Part shown: in pieces, positions 24,255 to 32,889 of the stretch
Position numbering within the stretch: position 1 is the first letter of the stretch
How the letters are laid out: the number at the start of each line of letters is the position of its first letter
From: Bin18 sp965242795
GTDB taxonomy: Bacteria; Desulfobacterota; Binatia; Bin18
Direction: 5' to 3'
Assembly: GCA_965242795.1 (NCBI GenBank)
Contig: OZ251505.1
Location: 1,550,001 to 1,614,000 of the forward strand
DNA length: 64,000 nucleotides
The notes under the pieces: model-generated
The model's database searches: none
What the model was told of the DNA's origin: nothing
Seen by the model: only the letters and a program-made list of their open reading frames with translations
Program-made: the position numbers and the translations under genes

Positions 24255-24755
24255 ATGGCAGACAAGAACGCACTCCAAGGTCTCGAAGACAGCCTGACGG
24301 CCTCCCGTGCCTGGCTGATGGACCTTCCGCTGGCCGGACTCCGTTGGAGTCTGGGCTTCGGCAGTCGGCAGGAAACCGCCCAAGCCGCATGGAGCGGCTA
24401 CGACGCCTCGGTCGGCTTGGCGAAGAACGCGATCGACGCGTTGTACCGCAACCCCGTCTTTGCCGACTGGACGGCAAGCAACCTGGAAGCGACGCTCGAC
24501 GGGCTGCTGCGCTGGCAACAGGTCGGCAACGCGATGACGCGCACCCTGCTCGCCGCGGCGGTCCAGGCGGCCGACCTGCCGACGAGACAGGACGTTGCTT
24601 CCCTGCATGCCGAAGTGGCTCTGCTGCGCCAGCGCTTGGACGAGGTGAACGCCACGGACGCCGCGGCGGAAAACACGCGCGGCGCGCCGGCGAAACCACG
24701 CGAGCCGGTCGTCACGCCGCTGGTCGCCCCCGCCCCGACCCGCCGTGCGGCCTAG
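24255..24755 (+). CDS. PhaE/PhaR-like or phasin-like subunit of PHA synthesis
   Basis: 166 residues from ATG 24255 with AAAGGAG upstream. The chain is helical (LEDSLTASRAWLMDLPLAG; WTASNLEATLDGLLRWQQV). Near residue 112 it has DLPTRQDVASLHAEVALLRQRL, the small motif seen at the C terminus of PhaE/PhaR partners and phasins. An Ala/Pro-rich tail follows. Classic PhaE is about twice as long, so this may be a short class III or class IV-like partner, or a phasin. phaC starts 36 bases downstream, which supports a shared role on PHA granules. Confidence 0.75.
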   Translation: MADKNALQGLEDSLTASRAWLMDLPLAGLRWSLGFGSRQETAQAAWSGYDASVGLAKNAIDALYRNPVFADWTASNLEATLDGLLRWQQVGNAMTRTLLAAAVQAADLPTRQDVASLHAEVALLRQRLDEVNATDAAAENTRGAPAKPREPVVTPLVAPAPTRRAA

Positions 24756-24790
24756 GGATACGCCGGCCGCAACCCTCAGGAGGTGCTCCC

Positions 24791-25879
24791 ATGCTGTCGG
24801 TTTTCAACGAGGTCTCGAAATACTGGCTCGAAGGCGCAGTCCGCTCACTGGACGGCATCCGGCACGGCCTGCACGCCGAATACCCGCTCGACACCGACCC
24901 TCCGCCAACCACGCCGTACCGTGTGGTTTACCAGGGCGGCAAGACCAACTTGCGCTACTACGCGCCCGTCGGCCAGCCGCTGACGACGCCGCTGCTGTTG
25001 GTTTATTCGCTGGTCAAACGTCCCTACATTCTCGACCTCATGCCGCGGCGCAGCGTGGTCGAAACGCTCACCAACCAGGGCGTGCCCGTCTATTTCATCG
25101 ACTGGATTCCGCCCACACCCGACGACACGCGGCGCGGGTTCGACGCCTATCTCAATGGCGACTTGGCGGCGGCGGTCGACGTCGTCAGAAAGCGCGAAGC
25201 CGTCGACCAGGTCTCACTACTCGGCTACTGCTTCGGCGGGCTGCTGACCACCATGTACACCGCGCTCTATCCCGCACAGGTCAGCAACTTGGTCAACTTC
25301 ACTCTGCCGCTCGACATGAGCGTCAAGGAACTGCCGTTCCAGTCCCTGATGGGCCGCATGTCCCCAGCCATGACCGACCTGATCGTCGCGACCTACGGCA
25401 ATTGTCCGGCATGGCTGATGAAAGCCGGCTTCGAGGGCATGGCGCCGCTGCACCACGCGTTCGACAAATACGTGGGTCTGTACCGGGCCAAGGAGCAGCC
25501 CGGTTACGCAGAGATGTTCGACCTGTTCGAGCGCTGGATGAACAGTGACGTACCGATGGCCGGCCGCATCTTCAGGGAGATGCAGGAAGACGTGTCGCGC
25601 CGGAACCTGGTCGTGAAGAACCGATTTCAGGTCAACGGACGGATCGTCGATCTGAAGGCAATTGAATGTCCGGTCCTCAACGTCATCGGCGAGCACGACG
25701 ACGTGGTGCATCCTAAATCCAGCCTGCCGCTGGTGGATCTGGTGGGCAGTCCCGACGCCGCCAACCTCGTTTTTCCCACCGGCCACATCGGTGCCGCGGT
25801 GAGTTCGGGCGCGCAAAAACGGTTGTGGCCGCAGGTCGGCGCCTGGTTGCGCGAGCGCGACGGCGAGATCGGCCACTGA
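24791..25879 (+). CDS. phaC: Class III/IV poly(3-hydroxyalkanoate) synthase catalytic subunit
   Basis: 362 residues from ATG 24791 with an AGGAGGTG site; the frame is open upstream across the previous gene, but only this start fits the family length of about 355. The alpha/beta-hydrolase fold shows the lipase-like box GYCFGG with the nucleophile Cys147, Asp303 in GEHDDVVHP and His332 in FPTGHIGA, the synthase triad. LVYSLVKRPYILDLMPRRS and YFIDWIPPTPDD are also typical. It polymerises 3-hydroxyacyl-CoA on granules together with the upstream subunit. A strong terminator follows. Confidence 0.94.
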   Translation: MLSVFNEVSKYWLEGAVRSLDGIRHGLHAEYPLDTDPPPTTPYRVVYQGGKTNLRYYAPVGQPLTTPLLLVYSLVKRPYILDLMPRRSVVETLTNQGVPVYFIDWIPPTPDDTRRGFDAYLNGDLAAAVDVVRKREAVDQVSLLGYCFGGLLTTMYTALYPAQVSNLVNFTLPLDMSVKELPFQSLMGRMSPAMTDLIVATYGNCPAWLMKAGFEGMAPLHHAFDKYVGLYRAKEQPGYAEMFDLFERWMNSDVPMAGRIFREMQEDVSRRNLVVKNRFQVNGRIVDLKAIECPVLNVIGEHDDVVHPKSSLPLVDLVGSPDAANLVFPTGHIGAAVSSGAQKRLWPQVGAWLRERDGEIGH

Positions 25880-25920
25880 GCGCGGGCAAGAGAATCGCCC
25901 CTCTGCGCCTAGAGGGGATC

Positions 25921-25957
25921 AAAGAGGGCAGCCGCACGGACTGCCCTCTTTTTTTGC
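25921..25957 (+). terminator. Rho-independent terminator of the PHA operon
   Basis: AAAGAGGGCAG (25921-25931) pairs with CTGCCCTCTTT around a 9-base loop, and seven or more T bases follow. It lies 42 bases after the phaC stop and is the clearest intrinsic terminator in the window. Confidence 0.9.
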
Positions 25958-26076
25958 GAGTGCATACTTTGGCCGTAGACTTCATCCCAAGATACATGTA
26001 CAGAGATAGCCTTACCGGATAGGCTTCATCCTTTCTACGAGGGTAGGATGAGAGACGTCTCCCGGAGGATGTGGCA

Positions 26077-27396
26077 GTGTTGCGGAAATTTTTCATCGTG
26101 TGCACCATCTGTACAGCCGTATCTGCTCCGGTTCACGTACGCGCTGAGGAGCAGTGGCGGAAGACGCTGATTGAAACTCACTTGTATGCTCTGCAACAGC
26201 AGGCAGTCCATCTTGGATCGTTTCGTTCCCCTGGGGGAGGGATCGAACCTTTTAGAGACGCCCTGCTAGTGGTGGATCCAGAAGGATATTTTGCCAAAGT
26301 CTCTCGTCTTGGGAAAGTAACGTATCTAGGAGGAACTGGTGTGCCCACGAATCGAGCACTCCTCGAAAAACACGAAATTATGAAGAATCCGCAATTCGAT
26401 ATATCTAAATTCCGTATCGCCGATATTCTGTTGAGAGAAGAAAAAGATCAGCTTAGGGTATATGTTTCACATCATTATTTCACTGGGACTTGTATAGAGT
26501 TTCGAATCTCCGTCGCGTCTCTACGATTGGAGAGGGACACTCTGGGCGCTCCTACTTCTTGGGAGACTGTATTTAGAGCAGACCCATGCGTAAAATTCAA
26601 GGAGTATTCCTTTCCTTTTGCTGGAAATCATATTGGAGGAAAGATGTTGTTAGACGGTGAGACAAACATTCTAGTAGCGATAGGAGATCATGAGTTGGAC
26701 GGAACTTCTAAAGGCGGGCAAAAGATATCGCTTGATCCTCGCTCTCATCTGGGTAAATTGGTCCGTATTGAATTAAGAACAAGAAATGTACAAATCCTTG
26801 CCCGAGGTCTTCGGATCCCACAGGGTCTGGCGCGGGATGCTAAAGGAAATATATATGAAACCGAACATGGCCCAGAAGGCGGAGATGAATTGAATTTATT
26901 GATGCCGGGTTTCAATTATGGATGGCCGGAATCTACGCTCGGCCTCCAGTATGGACGTCACCTATGGCCTCATGTCCAAGGTCAAGGTCAAGGCTCGCAT
27001 TCCCGGTTCACCCGCCCAGTGCATGCATGGGTTCCATCCATAGGAATATCCGCCGTTATCGTAAGCGATAGCCAACAGTTTCCTTTATGGAAAGACGACC
27101 TACTGATTGCTTCCTTAAAATCCAGATCCATATTCCGGGTTCGTTTGTTCCAAACCCGCGTCCTCTATGTTGAACGGATTAAAATCGGTGCAGATACCCG
27201 TATCCGTGATTTAGTGCAGATGCAGGATGAGAGCACTGCCCTCTTGCTCGACGGCTCAGGGATTCTTTTTTTGACTCGTTCTCTTGAATTTTGTAAGGAT
27301 GACTTCCCCAAAGATCACATTTATGCGATAGATTGTGATCTCCTTCATAGCGACTATTACCAGAGCATTGTGTCGGAAGTAGAGCCTGTTCCATAA
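26077..27396 (+). CDS. Secreted PQQ-dependent sugar dehydrogenase-like (GSDH) beta-propeller
   Basis: About 439 residues. GTG 26077 is chosen because GGAGG sits 8 bases before it, whereas GTG 26071 leaves only 2. The signal peptide MLRKFFIVCTICTAVSAPVHVRA precedes a six-bladed propeller of the glucose/sorbosone dehydrogenase family: HLGKLVRIELRT, LRIPQGLARDAKGNIYETEHGPEGGDELNLLMPGFNYGWP (the PQQ-site signature) and HAWVPSIGISAV. The product would oxidise aldoses in the periplasm. The gene is clearly more AT-rich than its neighbours, suggesting transfer. The frameshifted cytochrome c gene just downstream would be its natural electron acceptor. Confidence 0.78.
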   Translation: MLRKFFIVCTICTAVSAPVHVRAEEQWRKTLIETHLYALQQQAVHLGSFRSPGGGIEPFRDALLVVDPEGYFAKVSRLGKVTYLGGTGVPTNRALLEKHEIMKNPQFDISKFRIADILLREEKDQLRVYVSHHYFTGTCIEFRISVASLRLERDTLGAPTSWETVFRADPCVKFKEYSFPFAGNHIGGKMLLDGETNILVAIGDHELDGTSKGGQKISLDPRSHLGKLVRIELRTRNVQILARGLRIPQGLARDAKGNIYETEHGPEGGDELNLLMPGFNYGWPESTLGLQYGRHLWPHVQGQGQGSHSRFTRPVHAWVPSIGISAVIVSDSQQFPLWKDDLLIASLKSRSIFRVRLFQTRVLYVERIKIGADTRIRDLVQMQDESTALLLDGSGILFLTRSLEFCKDDFPKDHIYAIDCDLLHSDYYQSIVSEVEPVP

Positions 27397-27443
27397 TTCG
27401 TTCCCGCTGGAATGTATACAAATATAAGAACAAATTAGTCTAT

Positions 27444-28108
27444 ATGAAAGAATCTTGTAGTCAAGAAGATATTGATCGGTCATTCTTTCTCCATATCTAT
27501 CCAGTAGATGATGCCATCCTCCCTGACCATAGAAAACTCTCTAAGCTCGACAATCTCCATTTCAATTTTAGAGGTGGGGGTTTATGGGATGGAAAAAGGT
27601 GTATTATGGTTCGCCGGCTTCCGGACTATAATATTTCTTGGATTAGGACGGGTCAGTACATCAGTGAAAACACCAGTTGGTGGGAGGGCGAGTATCTTTT
27701 CGAGAGCAAAATCCCCGCGGAGCTAGGCTCGGTACCAATCTCATTGAACCGGTTATCTGAATCATCACAGCGCCAACCTCTCGGGGCATCGCTTTTCCAA
27801 AACGGTGCTCAAGCTGTCATAATTTGTATAAACAGCATGACGTTGGGCCACATCTTGTTGAGGTCCTGGGGCGGCAGGCCGGGCGAGTCGATGGATATTC
27901 CGGCTCCGGGGCGTTGACTTCGCAAAACTTCGTTTGGACCGCCCCCAAGCTGCTGGACTATCTCGTCAATCCGGCTCGGTTCGCTCCGGGGACCTCGATG
28001 GCTAACGTCAATACTCCAGAACCGGAGGCGCGAGCCGTTGTCGATTTTCTCAGTTCGATGTGCCATCAAGAATCTGCCGAGGTCGAACATCGCCAACCCG
28101 ATTCCTAG
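27444..28108 (+). pseudogene. Frameshifted c-type cytochrome gene with an unusual N-terminal domain
   Basis: The first frame (ATG 27444) reads a domain with FFLHIYPVDDAILPDHRKL, LPDYNISWIRTGQY and WWEGEY, like the soluble tail of some membrane glycosyltransferases, and reaches GASLFQ at about 27801. The heme motif RCSSCHNLY, then HDVGPHLVEVLGRQAG, the NFVW strand and the PGTSMANV Met-ligand loop are in the next frame, open to the stop at 28106-28108. Adding one A to the AAAA run at 27799-27802 joins the two as GASLFQKRCSSCH, a canonical class I cytochrome c sequence. So this is a one-base deletion or a sequencing error. With it, the product would accept electrons from the adjacent PQQ dehydrogenase. 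Confidence 0.7.
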
Positions 28109-28212
28109 CAGGTTGAGTGACGGAACAACGATTTAACTGCTCCAGGGCATCTCCCGTTGAGACTGCCTCTTCTCATCTTACTACGCTAGTGGTAGGAGAA
28201 TAAGAGAGAGAC

Positions 28213-30810
28213 ATGCCCGATCCTGTCACAGCCGCGGTTGAGGCTAATCGTAATCGCCTAGCCGAGGATTTGCTGGCTGAGTATCGACGCCTGCATAGTT
28301 CGATGGGACGCTTCGACGAGATGTTCGCCGCGGATGCCGGCGTGCGTCCGCATTGGACCTACGCGATGGGTGTCTTCGGTTCGCTCGGCGCGACCGAACT
28401 GCGCCGGCGCAGCGTGGAGATTCGGCAGATCCTGCGCGAGAACGGGGTCACCTACAACGTCTATGCCGATACTCAGGCACGCCGCCGGCCGTGGGCGCTC
28501 GATGTCGTGCCGATGCTGCTCGACAGCCAGGAATGGCGCACGATCGAGCGGGGGCTGATCCAGCGCGCGGAACTGTTCAACCTGATCGGAGCCGACCTGT
28601 ACGGCCCCCAACGGCTGATCCGCGACAGGCTGCTGCCCCCGGAGTTGATCTACTCGCACCCCGGTTTCTTGCGTGCCTGCCACGGGGCGCTCCCGGATGA
28701 CGGGCCGCATCTGACCCTGTACGCCGCTGACCTGGTCCGTGGCCCGGACGGGATGGTACGCGTGCTGGGCGACCGTACCCAGGCGCCGTCTGGGGCCGGC
28801 TATGCCCTGGAAAACCGCATCGTGATGTCGCGGGTGCTGCCCAGCCTGTACCGCGACGCCCAGGTCCACCGCGTCGCCCTGTTTTTCCGTGCGCTGCGCA
28901 CGAGTCTCGCCACCCGCCTACCCGCGTCCAGGGGCCGAACCGTCGTCCTCACTCCCGGCCCGGCCAACGAAACGTATTTCGAGCACGCCTATCTGGCCAA
29001 TTATCTGGATTATACGCTGGTGGAGGCGGGCGACATCACGGTTCGTGACGGTGGCGTCTGGCTCAAGACGGTGGACGGGCTCCAGCCCGTCGGCGTCATG
29101 TTGCGGCGGGTGGACGACGGCTGTTGCGATCCGTTGGAACTGCAGGCCGAGTCGGTGTTGGGCATCCCCGGCCTGCTTCAAGCGGTGCGCAACGGGCGCG
29201 TGGCGGTCGCCAATCCGCTCGGCAGCGGCGTACTCGAAAACGCGGGCCTGCCCGCCTTCCTGCCCAAGCTGGCGAAAGTGCTGCTGGGACAGGAGTTGCG
29301 TCTGGAGTGCGTGCCCACGTGGTGGTGCGGCGACCCCGCGGCACGTGCCTCCGTCCTGGACCGGCTCGACCGCCTGGTCATCAAACCCACGTTCGCCGAC
29401 CCGGCGACGCCCGCGGTCTTCGGCGCCCGGCTCTCGCAGGCCGGACGCGACCGGCTGGCGGAGCAGATTCTGGCCCGGCCGTACGCCTTCGTCGGGCAGG
29501 AACAGGTCGCGTTGTCCACCGCGCCGGTCTTTACGGGCGAGCGCCTGGAGCCGCGGCCGATGGTGCTGCGGAGTTTTCTCGTCCGCCGCGACGACGGCTA
29601 CGTCGCCATGCCGGGCGGGCTGACGCGCGTCGCGGCTCAACCGGACGGGTTGGTCGTGTCCGGCCAAGCCGGCGGATTGAGCAAGGACACCTGGATTCTG
29701 GCCTCCGAGCCGGAAAGCCGCGACAGTCTCGTGCCCGCGGCAGACCGGCCCGTTTCCGTGACGCACCCCGCGCACGAGTTGCCCAGCAGTCTGGCGGACA
29801 ATCTGTTCTGGCTGGGGCGCTACGTCGAACGCACCGCGGGCGGCGCGCGCGTGTTCCGCGAAGTGTTGCAACGGGTGCTGGATACCGAGGGGCCGCGCTA
29901 CGCTGCCGCGCTGTCCGCCTTTCTCTCGGCGTGTACGCACCGTCCGGTCACCTCGCTGCGCTTCATCGGCCGGGGCGGCACCCGCCGCCTGGCCGTTGCC
30001 GAGCAGGAGTTGCTGGCCACGATGCTCGACGCCGCCCAGCCCGGCAGCCTGCGCTTCCATCTCAACGCCCTCCTGCGGACTGGGCAGGCCACGCGCGACC
30101 GGCTCTCCCAGGACGCTTGGCGGGCCGTCAACCGGCTCGACCGCGAGTTGACCGAAGTCCACTCGCTGAGCGGCATGGTGGAAAGCCTGGAAGGGCTCAT
30201 CATCGGACTGGCCGCCATCAACGGGCTGAACACCGAGAGCTTGGTGCGCGGCCACGCCTTCCGTTTCATGGAAATCGGCCGGCGCCTGGAACGGGCACTG
30301 TACACGCTCACCCTGCTGCGCACGAGCTGCGAGTTGCCGCGCGAAACCGAACCCGTGGTCTGGGAAATGGTGCTGGCCATGACCGACAGCCTGATGACGT
30401 ACCGGCACCGCTACGCCTCCTCGATTCAGGCCGCGGTGGTGTTGGACCTCTTGTTGCTCGACGAGACCAATCCGCGCTCGGTCGGCTACCAACTCGTGCA
30501 GATCCAGAAGCAGGTCACCGGCCTGCCCCACCGATCCCGTCCGCCACACCGCGGCCCGGAAGATCGTCTCGCGCTGGAGACGCTGACCGCGCTGCGCGTG
30601 GCCGACCTCGACCGCACCTCCCGGCCGGACTGGGACCCGGGGACGGACGAGACCGTGAGCCGCACGTTCGCCGACCTGAGTACGCGCCTGCTTACGCTGT
30701 CCACCCTGTTGAGCCGCGACTACTTCAGCCACGTCGAAGCGCAGCGGCAGTTAGACGGTCGGCTTACCCATTCGCCAACCCCGGACACCCGACGAACGGC
30801 AGACGCATGA
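28213..30810 (+). CDS. Circularly permuted ATP-grasp / alpha-E domain fusion protein
   Basis: 865 residues. Residues about 20-480 are the circularly permuted ATP-grasp type 2 domain: GVTYNVYADTQARRRPWALD, LGDRTQAPSGAGYALENR, LTPGPANETYFEHAYLANYL, GVMLRRVDDGCCDPLEL, VKPTFADP-like VIKPTFADPATP, and LRSFLVRRDDGYVAMPGGLTRV. Residues about 530-840 are the alpha-E helical domain (SLADNLFWLGRYVERTAGGARV; AINGLNTESLVRGHAFRFMEIGRRLERAL). These occur as separate neighbours in many genomes and as a fusion here. With the transglutaminase-like gene overlapping the stop (ATGA), they form a widespread conserved module thought to make or modify a peptide; the product is unknown. Confidence 0.93.
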   Translation: MPDPVTAAVEANRNRLAEDLLAEYRRLHSSMGRFDEMFAADAGVRPHWTYAMGVFGSLGATELRRRSVEIRQILRENGVTYNVYADTQARRRPWALDVVPMLLDSQEWRTIERGLIQRAELFNLIGADLYGPQRLIRDRLLPPELIYSHPGFLRACHGALPDDGPHLTLYAADLVRGPDGMVRVLGDRTQAPSGAGYALENRIVMSRVLPSLYRDAQVHRVALFFRALRTSLATRLPASRGRTVVLTPGPANETYFEHAYLANYLDYTLVEAGDITVRDGGVWLKTVDGLQPVGVMLRRVDDGCCDPLELQAESVLGIPGLLQAVRNGRVAVANPLGSGVLENAGLPAFLPKLAKVLLGQELRLECVPTWWCGDPAARASVLDRLDRLVIKPTFADPATPAVFGARLSQAGRDRLAEQILARPYAFVGQEQVALSTAPVFTGERLEPRPMVLRSFLVRRDDGYVAMPGGLTRVAAQPDGLVVSGQAGGLSKDTWILASEPESRDSLVPAADRPVSVTHPAHELPSSLADNLFWLGRYVERTAGGARVFREVLQRVLDTEGPRYAAALSAFLSACTHRPVTSLRFIGRGGTRRLAVAEQELLATMLDAAQPGSLRFHLNALLRTGQATRDRLSQDAWRAVNRLDRELTEVHSLSGMVESLEGLIIGLAAINGLNTESLVRGHAFRFMEIGRRLERALYTLTLLRTSCELPRETEPVVWEMVLAMTDSLMTYRHRYASSIQAAVVLDLLLLDETNPRSVGYQLVQIQKQVTGLPHRSRPPHRGPEDRLALETLTALRVADLDRTSRPDWDPGTDETVSRTFADLSTRLLTLSTLLSRDYFSHVEAQRQLDGRLTHSPTPDTRRTADA

Positions 30811-31685
30811 GGCGCTACCGCGTGACGCACACGACCGAGTACCGCTACGCCGCGGCGGTCTCGCAGTGCCAGAACGAAGCCCACCTGCTGCCGCGGTCCA
30901 CGCCTCGCCAGCAGTGCGAGTCCGAGGATCTTCGGATCCGGCCGCGGCCCGCGCTGCGCCACGATCGGCACGACTTCTTCGGGAACCGGGCGACCTATTT
31001 CGCGGTTCACGAGCCACACGACGTGCTCTCCGTGACCGCGGAAAGCCGGATCCGTGTCGACGCCGGCAGCCCGCCCGACGTGCAGGCGTCCCCGAGTTGG
31101 GAGGCCGTGACGCGGGCGCTAGACGGGGATATCAGCCCGGCCGGACTTGATGCGCGCCAGTTCCGGTTGGCGTCGCCGCTGATTGCCGGCACCCCCGACG
31201 TGGCCGCGTATGCCGCGGTATCGTTCCCGGCCGGCAGGCCCATGCTGGACGCGGTCGCCGACCTCATCGGGCGCATCCACGCCGAGTTCGTTTACGATCC
31301 AAACGTGACCAACGTCTCGACTCCGGTGGGTGTCGTCATGGAACACCGCCGGGGAGTCTGCCAGGACTTTGCGCATCTGGCGATCGGCTGCCTGCGCAGC
31401 CGCGGCCTTGCCGCCCGCTACGTCAGCGGCTACGTCGAAACCGCGCCGGCCGGCGGCCAGCCGCAATTGACCGGCGCTGCTGCGTCGCACGCCTGGGTGT
31501 CGGTCTATTGCCCCGAGGTGGGCTGGACCGACTTCGATCCGACCAACGACTGCATGCCCACCGACCAGCACGTGACCGTGGCTTGGGGGCGCGACTACGG
31601 GGACGTTGCCCCGCTCAAGGGCGTCGTGACCGGCGGCGACGACCACACCCTCGCCGTCAGGGTCAACGTCGAACGCCTCGCATAG
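30807..31685 (+). CDS. Transglutaminase-like cysteine peptidase
   Basis: 292 residues from ATG 30807, overlapping the previous stop by 4 bases. N-terminal beta region: YRVTHTTEYRYAAAVSQCQNEAHLLPR, the bacterial transglutaminase-like N-terminal domain. The core has the catalytic Cys185 in HRRGVCQDFAHLAIG, His228 in ASHAWVSVY and Asp at about 243 in WTDFDPTND. No signal peptide, so it should be cytoplasmic. It is the usual third member of the cp-ATP-grasp/alpha-E module and probably acts as a peptidase or amidase on that module's product. Confidence 0.93.
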   Translation: MRRYRVTHTTEYRYAAAVSQCQNEAHLLPRSTPRQQCESEDLRIRPRPALRHDRHDFFGNRATYFAVHEPHDVLSVTAESRIRVDAGSPPDVQASPSWEAVTRALDGDISPAGLDARQFRLASPLIAGTPDVAAYAAVSFPAGRPMLDAVADLIGRIHAEFVYDPNVTNVSTPVGVVMEHRRGVCQDFAHLAIGCLRSRGLAARYVSGYVETAPAGGQPQLTGAAASHAWVSVYCPEVGWTDFDPTNDCMPTDQHVTVAWGRDYGDVAPLKGVVTGGDDHTLAVRVNVERLA

Positions 31686-31821
31686 CCGCAGGATCTAGCC
31701 GGGTCATGAAGGGAAGTGCATCAACTGAAAGAGAACGCCACACTCAGCGAACCGTGATCCATCTCACGGCTATCGGTTTCGTCTCGACAGGGCAGGACAT
31801 TCAATATATGCAAGGGCATTC

Positions 31822-32868
31822 ATGACCACTTTCAGATGGGCGATCCTTGGGACGGGTATGGTCTCGCGCAAGTTTCTATTGGGGTTGCGCAATTCGGAAT
31901 TCGATGCGTACGTTACCACCGTTGCCTCACGCACCAGGGCGAATGCCGAACGCTTTCCCGGAGATTTCAAGGTTCCTCACGTGAGCGAGAGCTACGAGGC
32001 TGCCTGTGCCTGGTCGGAGGTCGACGTCGTCTATATTGCCACCCCTCCTATAGTACATGAGCCGCATGCCTTGATGGCGATCTCGGCGGGTAAGCCGGTC
32101 CTGTTGGAAAAGCCCTTTGCCATGGACGCGGCGTCGGCCAATCGGATCGTCAGTGCGGCGCGGGCGGCCAAGGTGTTCTGTATGGAGGCGATGTAGACCC
32201 GATTCATGCGGCTGATCCGCCATGTGAAACAAATGGTCGATAGCGGTGCAGTCGGAGAGATCCGCGCTTCTGCAGGTAGCTTTTCCACTGCGACCAGACC
32301 AGGGATATGGACAAGCATCTTCAAGGCCGAGTCCGGCGGCGGGGCGCTAATGCACCAAGGAGTTTATCCCCTTTCCCTGGCGTGCCTCGTGATGGGCCCG
32401 GTGATTAAAGCGCATACCGTTGCGGCCTTCGGCGAAACGGGGGTGGACGAGGATACGACCGTCACCTGTCGTCACGAGAACGGTATTTCGACTCTCCAAA
32501 CCAGTCTCCGGACAAACGCCGCAAATGACTTTCAGATAATGGGAACGACTGGCGTGATCCATGTAGAGAACCCAATCCACTGTCCTTTCCGGTTGCGTTA
32601 TAGGCCGGGCGATCCTCGCAAGGAGGCGATCAGGGAAAGCGGATTGGTGCAAGGATTGATACGGCGGGTCCGAGCTCCAATCGCTCTCATGCGTGGACGA
32701 AGTGGGAAGACGATCACAAAAAATTTTACAGGTAACGGTTATCGCTATGAGGCGGACGAGCTAATACGCTCAGTACGTGCGGGTCGAATCGAGAGCAAAA
32801 TTTTATCCTTGGATGACCGCTTGATCGTCATGGAAGCGCTTGATAAGGCCTACGCCTCCTGGCCTTAA
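31822..32868 (+). pseudogene. Gfo/Idh/MocA oxidoreductase interrupted by an in-frame amber codon
   Basis: Two open pieces in one frame, 31822-32196 and 32197-32868, are separated only by TAG at 32194-32196. The first has the NAD-binding AILGTGMVSRKFL and the catalytic LLEKPFAMDAASA. The break falls inside the family's MEAM-W-TRF segment, where TGG (Trp) has become TAG. The second continues with RHVKQMVDSGAVGEIRA and the substrate domain. Restoring Trp gives about 348 residues, the normal length. It was probably a sugar or inositol dehydrogenase. Composition is lower in G+C than the core genome. Reinitiation at ATG 32206, or suppression, cannot be excluded. Confidence 0.8.
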
Positions 32869-32889
32869 TCCGAGCGAGATTTACAACGT

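Noticed and set aside
27758..28108. Separate complete cytochrome c gene starting at TTG 27824
   Set aside because: That start falls after the CSSCH heme motif, so the product could not bind heme. The frameshift explanation fits better.
31822..32868. Two independent genes for the split Gfo/Idh protein
   Set aside because: Both halves are in the same frame and the break falls exactly on a conserved Trp. Neither half is a complete domain set.
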